From: Agriotes lineatus
Taxonomy: Eukaryota > Arthropoda > Insecta > Coleoptera > Elateridae
Length of the DNA: 64,000 nucleotides
Assembly: GCA_940337035.1 (NCBI GenBank)
Contig: OW679197.1
Coordinates: 37,330,466-37,394,465, forward strand
Direction: 5' to 3'
In this document: positions 58,831 to 64,000 of the stretch, in pieces
Layout of the letters: each line of letters begins with the position of its first letter
Position numbering within the stretch: position 1 is the stretch's first letter
Position numbers and translations under genes: made by a program
Notes under the pieces: model-generated
What the model saw: the letters and a program-made list of their open reading frames with translations, nothing else
The model's database searches: none
What the model was told of the DNA's origin: nothing

Positions 58831-59586
58831 ACAGTTTAGTATTGATAATAATTAAAAGACTGTTTTCGTCTGAATATTTTTGTTAGTTAATTGTGCACCA
58901 TTATTGTTAGTTTCTCTTAAGTTTTCTATAAATAAAGCTAAAGCTAAAAACTTCAGTGCATCGCTAACTACCCTGAGCACATACAGCTATCTATTGTAGG
59001 CTCATCCAGTTCAGACTTAAAGAGACTTGCTATTTGGAGGTTTGCCTTGCCTAAAGAGTTCAGTTTAGCGCTTTGAACGGTACGATCCAGAATTTTATGT
59101 TTAATAGTGTTACATGTAGCAAAGAGCATTTTGTGGTGCTTGAATTCACAGTTTCCAGCCCAAGATAGAACAAAGAGAAATCACAATAACAATTAAGAGG
59201 CTATTGATGTTTTCAAGAACGTATTCGCTTCGACCTTACGAAGAAACAAATGAAAATTGTGACTCAAAAACGTGTAAATGGAAACCAAGTGATGTTCCCA
59301 AAAAAAAAAACTGTTTCTCCTGGAATAATATCTTTTACCGTCAACCTCAAGAGGTAATCTATACACTTTTTATGTTTGGTTATGAACCGAGAAATAATTT
59401 ATTGATATGCTACTTAGACATATAGTAGTACCCTTAAGTTTTGCAAACCAATAGATCAAGTACACCATGGAAATCAAACTTGCCATAAAACAAATGTTTG
59501 TTGTTTTCTAGTTTAACAGTTCAAATTTAGTTTTAGTAATTTCAACAATTATTATACAGTTAATTTAGAAATAAGTGTGCAGCAAA
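58831..59586. other. AT-rich spacer before the mariner remnant
   Basis: A 73-codon frame (59204-59425) shows no domain. No gene or repeat recognised. Confidence 0.35.
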
Positions 59587-60250
59587 ATGGAATTTAACCA
59601 GAGAAACTTTTAGAGCCATGATTTACAGTCCTCTAAAAGTTTGGTATCTCCGAACGAAAGCTTTGGATGACTTCGTGCTGCTTTTGGTGAACAAGTACCT
59701 TCGCATCAGATGACTCTTTATTGCTGGTTTAATTAATTTGAAGGAGATTTTCGCGAAGGAAGACCAATTTCTGCAGTTGTTCTTCTCAAAATTAGGACCT
59801 ATCACAACTGTCGTGCTTGAAAATAAACGTACGGTTACCGCAGAATGGTACACAACAGTATGGCTGCCAGACGTTATTCAAAAAGCTCAGTTAGGGCGTC
59901 CAAGGAGTGAGATCGTTCTGCACCATGACAATGGTTCTAGCCATACCGCACATCAAACAGAATAATTTTTAAAGACTTCTGGGTTAATATTGCTAAGTTA
60001 TCCCGAATACAGTCCCGACCTAGCACCTTCCGATTACTTTATAGTTCCTCCATTCATGGATAAAATGCGTGGTGTGCGATTTGGAACTGTCAAAGATTCT
60101 GTGGAATTTATGTTTTGAAAATTGGCTTTACCGAATGCATAAATGTTTAAAGTTTAAGGGCGAATATTTTGTGAAACAATAATAAACACAAATATTGGCC
60201 ACACAACTTTGTTTTATTAGATAGCAGAAATTTACGAGGCTACCCCCTGG
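59587..60250 (+). pseudogene. Mariner (DD34D) transposase remnant
   Basis: ATG at 59587 begins MEFNQRNFRAMIY, a typical mariner N-terminus, followed by helix-turn-helix remnants and FEGDFREGRP in another frame. Further on: KRTVTAEWYT, HHDNGSSHTAHQT, YSPDLAPSDYF, MRGVRFGTVKDSVE, and after frame changes LYRMHKCLKFKGEYFVKQ-like sequence with stop at 60180-60182. The Asp codon of HDN (59927-59929) and that of SDY (60032-60034) are in frame with 34 residues between them, the DD34D spacing that defines mariner. Stops (59963 and others), frameshifts and a large central deletion kill it. TTACGAGGCTACCCCCTGG at 60232-60250 is a likely right inverted terminus; the left one was not found. Confidence 0.85.
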
Positions 60251-61673
60251 TATAACAGTGTCAAATAACAAGCAAATACATGTATATGTGTCTTAATAGG
60301 TATACATAGGTATTGACGATGGTTAGTTAGGGGCCTGGCCCTTCCCATCCAAAAATCCTAGTTACGTCAATGTTCTACGGCCTTCAATTTACTGTCATTA
60401 CTCCATAAATGTCGATTTAACAAATGTTTACATTTATGGCAGTTATAATTTATGTCATAGTAAAGAGATGGCCTTGACACACAGGTGACTGTTTCTTCAG
60501 CTAGTAGCTGTCAAAGTTAGTTATCAAAGGTAATTATAAATGTACACATTTTACTTTATTCATTATGTAATGCTTTAATTATTTAAAAGACACTTTACCT
60601 CTAACGAGAGAAGTAACTAGAACAACTTTACAACCTCATTTCCAGTTCGAAATTCAAAATCCAACACCAGCTGTTTACTTTTAGCGCATGGGCTAAAAGT
60701 AAACAGCTGATTTTACTTTTAATACGCTAAATTATAAAACGTAATTTTTAGTGGAAAAAGCTAGCGCTAAAAGGCCTACTTTTAGTAGTGGTCGTAGAAG
60801 AAACTATATTTGAAAAAGGGCTGGATATGCATCACCTCACATTTTCTATAATGTAAATTGAAAACCAAATTAATAAACTTAAATCATGGCCACCTACTGT
60901 CCAAACCATGCATCTTATACCTAAAACAATGATCATAATCAAATAAAAGTTGATCTAGCTACCAAAGCAACACAATTTTTACTCACGTAATAATAATAGA
61001 TAGTAAATAACAGTACGCCTCACTTAACTACAATAGGTCTTTCGTTTGCGTCTTAAACGGGAGTCAACCGCCAACTGCAAGTAAGTGAAGCCTTGTTAAT
61101 GGCCAATTTATAACATACGTAAGTCATACTTTAATCTGTTCAATTGAAGCTAGTGTACTAGCACTTTTGCATGTTATTTCTCTTAGTTATTACATTCTGA
61201 TATTCACGGTTCTATTGAGATGTCTGATGTGCAAAGTTTTGCATTAACCAAAAATGTCTTATTCTGGGAACTGACAGAAGAAGATAAAAAGTACAATAAT
61301 GTGAGGAATAAAATGTAATAAATGTGGGAACAAAGATTATTACCTTCCACAATTCAAAGTTTTATTATACGCCTTAAAGTTGCAATGAACTGGTAAACAT
61401 TCCAGTACTTTTCGGTTATGTGGCATTTAGTTAATGTTTTAGTATTTACTTACCTACGATTTTTTTCAACTTATGTACTTTGTCTTTTATCAATATTGTT
61501 TGCATATATTCCTTGAAATAAATCATAGGTTCCCTTGTAATTATTAATTGAAATTTAGCCAAACCTAAAATATCGCACAGCGTCACATCCAGTGTAAGTT
61601 CTGAAATGATTTTAAAGTGAATTATTACTTCCGGCAATTTTGTGAATTACTGGAATAAAAAGACTTATAATAA
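60251..61673. other. Intergenic DNA, one hairpin, no gene seen
   Basis: 60300-60370 has a phrase (GGGCCTGGCCCTTCCCATCC, CCTAGTTACGTCAAT) resembling a common insect transposon tail. Otherwise AT-rich without features apart from the hairpin at 60668-60709. Confidence 0.35.
60668..60709. repeat. Perfect 18-bp hairpin, 6-nt loop
   Basis: CAGCTGTTTACTTTTAGC, loop GCATGG, GCTAAAAGTAAACAGCTG: no mismatch. A diverged TAGCGCTAAAAGGCCTACTT follows at about 60762. The word GCTAAAAGT is shared with the hairpin at 58.4 kb. Confidence 0.9.
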
Positions 61674-62288
61674 ACATTTCCGATTTAGTAGCTTTATAAC
61701 AGGTGGTTGTATACAGAGTGTTCGGTAAAGAATGGGCCAAACTGCATATATAGTTCATTTCGACTAACATACGGTGATTTAACCCAACTTACCTTAGTCT
61801 AAAAGTTAGTACTAACAGGGTGTCAAAGTTTAAAAAATAAATCACATATTTTTTTATATTTTTCGATCACTTCCAGCTAATTTCACGAAATCTCGTATCC
61901 GGGAGTTTTTTGACATGAGAAATTCAAATTTATCAACGATTCGGTTGTATCCTCTAGAGGGCGCCACAAGCGACCATTAGGACACTAGTCGCTTGTGACG
62001 CCATCTAGAAGATACAACTGAATCGTTGATCAATATGAATTTTTCATGAAAAAAAACCCCGGATACGAGATTTCGTGAAATTAGCTGGAAGTGATCGAAA
62101 AATATTTAAAAAAACGTGATTTATTTTTTTCAACTTTGACACCCTGTTAGTACTAACTTTTGGACTAAGGTAAGTTGGGTTAAATCAGCTTATGTTAGTC
62201 GAAATTAACTATACATGAAGTTTGACCCATTTTTTACCGAACACCCTGTATACAACCACCTGTTATAAAGCTACTAAATCGGAAATGT
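61674..62288. repeat. 615-bp palindrome: MITE inserted at the centre of an older palindrome
   Basis: The outer arms 61674-61711 and 62251-62288 (starting ACATTTCCGATTTAGTAGCT) are exact inverse copies over 38 bp. The inner part is a MITE (next entry). Removing the MITE and one TA leaves a 78-bp perfect palindrome. Confidence 0.85.
61714..62248. mobile_element. 535-bp palindromic MITE, TA target
   Basis: Left end CAGAGTGTTCGGTAAAGAAT, right end (inverted) CAGGGTGTTCGGTAAAAAAT. The arms extend to the centre near 61980 with roughly 10 percent mismatch. TA lies on both sides (61712-61713, 62249-62250). No coding capacity. Confidence 0.88.
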
Positions 62289-62292
62289 AGCT

Positions 62293-62397
62293 CCGTTAGT
62301 ACTAACTTTTGGACTAAGGTAAGTTGTGTTAAATCAGCTTATTTTTGTCGAAATTAACTATATCTAAAGTTTGGCCCATTCTTTACCGAACACCCTG
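62293..62397. mobile_element. Truncated second copy of the same MITE (right end only)
   Basis: CCGTTAGTACTAACTTTTGG to ACCGAACACCCTG repeats 62145-62248 in the same orientation with a few substitutions, again followed by TA (62398-62399). Confidence 0.88.
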
Positions 62398-62441
62398 TAT
62401 AGTTCTTTTGATAAAATGGGTACTATTTTTATTGTTAGCTG

Positions 62442-63523
62442 CAGAGCTGGGAAAATTACTTTTAAAGAGTAATTAATTACTAATTACCAGTTACCGTCCA
62501 ATGAATTATTTAATTACCAGAGATTTAATTATTCAAGTAAAATGGTAATTCAATTACCAATTACTTGGTAATTGTAATTGTACAACATCAATTACTTTCA
62601 ATAGAAATTATTGTCAGATATAGTTGTACTTAGTAGAACTTTCTTGCAAGATGCATCTATAGTTAGTGACGTGTCGATTTGTAATCGCAATCTAAAAATG
62701 CTTAATTTTGATATTTTATTAACTATAGTAACCAACACACTTTATCACCTTTAAAGGTTTTTTTAGAATTAAGTCTTATGCATGGCAATATAACCCCATG
62801 CTAATACATCGTTTAAACCAAGCAAATTGAAATGAATAGACAATTATTGTGAAACAATATCGTTGAATGAAGCTATGTATCAATTATTATGGAACAAATA
62901 AAATTATTTTTACCGTAGTTATTGTAATCTGTAATCTACCTACCGCAAAAATGTGTTTAGCGTCGTCTTACACAATAAATACTACGTACAATGTTACAAC
63001 CTGCACATTACATCTACACCAACATTCGACAGTACACCAAATTTACCAAATATTGTTCTCTCCCGTGCACACTTCGTTAAATATGCTAATGTTGCACAAA
63101 ACTACTTTTATCCGACTTGTCAGAGGAAATCATAAATTATTCTTTATTGAACCGGGAATACCCTATTGCGACATCCTTAATATGTAATTAAATAAGACCT
63201 TATCTTATTCTGGAGATTTGGCACCCAATTCAGTAATTGAATTACTACAAAGTAATTCAATTGCCGCGAGTAATTTCAATTCCCACAAGTAATTCAAATA
63301 CTTCTAAAGTAATTTAAATACTTTAGAGTAATTTAATTACAGAAAAGTAATTGAGTAATTGAATGTAGTAATTAATTACTTTCAAAAAGTAATTTTCAAG
63401 TACTTTTTAACAAAAATGGCAATTCCCAATTACAATTACCGCATTTTGAAAAGTAATTCAATTCCAAGGCAAATATACAAAAAGGAATTTAATTACAAAG
63501 TAATTAATTACTGCCCAGCTCTG
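62442..63523. mobile_element. hAT-type non-autonomous element with 8-bp target duplication
   Basis: Terminal inverted repeat CAGAGCTGGG at 62442 and CCCAGCTCTG ending at 63523. Both sides carry the identical 8-mer GTTAGCTG (62434-62441 and 63524-63531). An 8-bp duplication and CAG-type ends are typical of the hAT superfamily. About 200 bp at the left and 310 bp at the right are packed with AATTAC/GTAATT words in both orientations. The interior (62650-63220) holds a 106-codon frame without a recognisable domain, so no transposase is present. Confidence 0.9.
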
Positions 63524-63531
63524 GTTAGCTG

Positions 63532-64000
63532 TATTGATTTGCTGAAAGATTTTTTGATGGTCATTCCTGTTCGTTGTTCTCGTTTCTCGACCGTAAGCAT
63601 CGGGATTTCGATTATCTTAAAAGATACAAAAACGGTTAAATTAGAGCAAAGTTTCATATTTAAGTTTAAAACGCATTTTCATATTTAAGAAAATAATACT
63701 AACATTCGAGTTATTCAGAAAACCAGAAAACTGCCGATTTTATATCTGGCTAATATCTCGTATTAAATTATTCACTTTAGAGCAAAAATGTTAAGTAAGA
63801 AGTGCACGGCTGCGAAGTTGTATAGTTCAACAATTACGTTTTTACTAAATGTGTGCTAAGCGTCGCTACGCCCAACTTTTGTTTTCATTGTGTGCGCAAT
63901 ATTGGATTTACATATATTTAAATATAGCTGCCATTTTGGATTACGATGATGAATCACACATGCTGCCCATGACGGTTTAGTTCATTTTCCTAAAAAAAAT
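63532..64000. other. Right edge, no gene seen
   Basis: AT-rich; a 109-codon frame (63359-63688) begins inside the hAT element and has no domain. Confidence 0.35.

Noticed and set aside
62867..63187. 106-codon frame inside the hAT-type MITE
   Set aside because: No transposase motif (no hAT C-terminal dimerisation region), Thr/Asn-rich chance translation.
1..64000. CRISPR arrays, bacterial operons, phage or plasmid features
   Set aside because: No regularly spaced identical repeats, no Shine-Dalgarno spaced gene clusters; intron and transposon content is that of an animal nuclear genome.

Overview
The window looks like AT-rich nuclear DNA of an insect, probably a beetle. The reasons are the transposon repertoire (Penelope-like, RTE, Jockey-like, Tc1/mariner and hAT elements plus many palindromic MITEs) and the one intact host gene, an intron-containing cytochrome P450 of the insect CYP9 type with short 51-57 nt introns. 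There are no bacterial operons, ribosome-binding sites, CRISPR arrays or clear tRNA/rRNA genes. The species cannot be fixed from the sequence alone.

Layout. 1-8.7 kb: a Jockey-like reverse transcriptase tail at the left edge, decayed inverted repeats and small duplications. 8.7-9.8 kb: a large foldback element. 10-24 kb: mostly gene-free, with GC-richer islands, one dead Tc1 element (13.9-14.5 kb) and a clean 233-bp MITE (23.3 kb). 24.3-24.7 kb: a truncated Penelope-like element (PLE). 30.0-34.2 kb: a hAT-like element with terminal inverted repeats and an 8-bp target duplication, carrying a nested, dead RTE-type retrotransposon. 34.5-39.5 kb: four more dead element fragments (two non-LTR, one PLE, one Tc1). 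42.1-47.0 kb: a MITE, then two almost identical PLE copies head to head, forming a near-perfect palindrome with 2.2-kb arms. 49.7-50.3 kb: another MITE. 53.5-55.9 kb: the P450 gene on the minus strand, six exons, 529 residues, with a hairpin-rich MITE in intron 1. 56.3-56.6 kb: a 5S-rRNA-derived SINE. 59.6-60.3 kb: a dead mariner (DD34D). 61.7-63.5 kb: a MITE sitting at the dyad of another palindrome, then a hAT-type MITE with a perfect 8-bp duplication.

The only likely host function is P450 oxidation of small lipophilic compounds at the endoplasmic reticulum. Everything else recognisable is mobile DNA. The points most worth a second look are the PLE palindrome and the hammerhead-ribozyme-like motifs beside three different PLE copies, the set of palindromic MITEs that share a CAGGGTG-type end and a TA target, and the P450 introns that stay open in frame and would mislead a gene caller.
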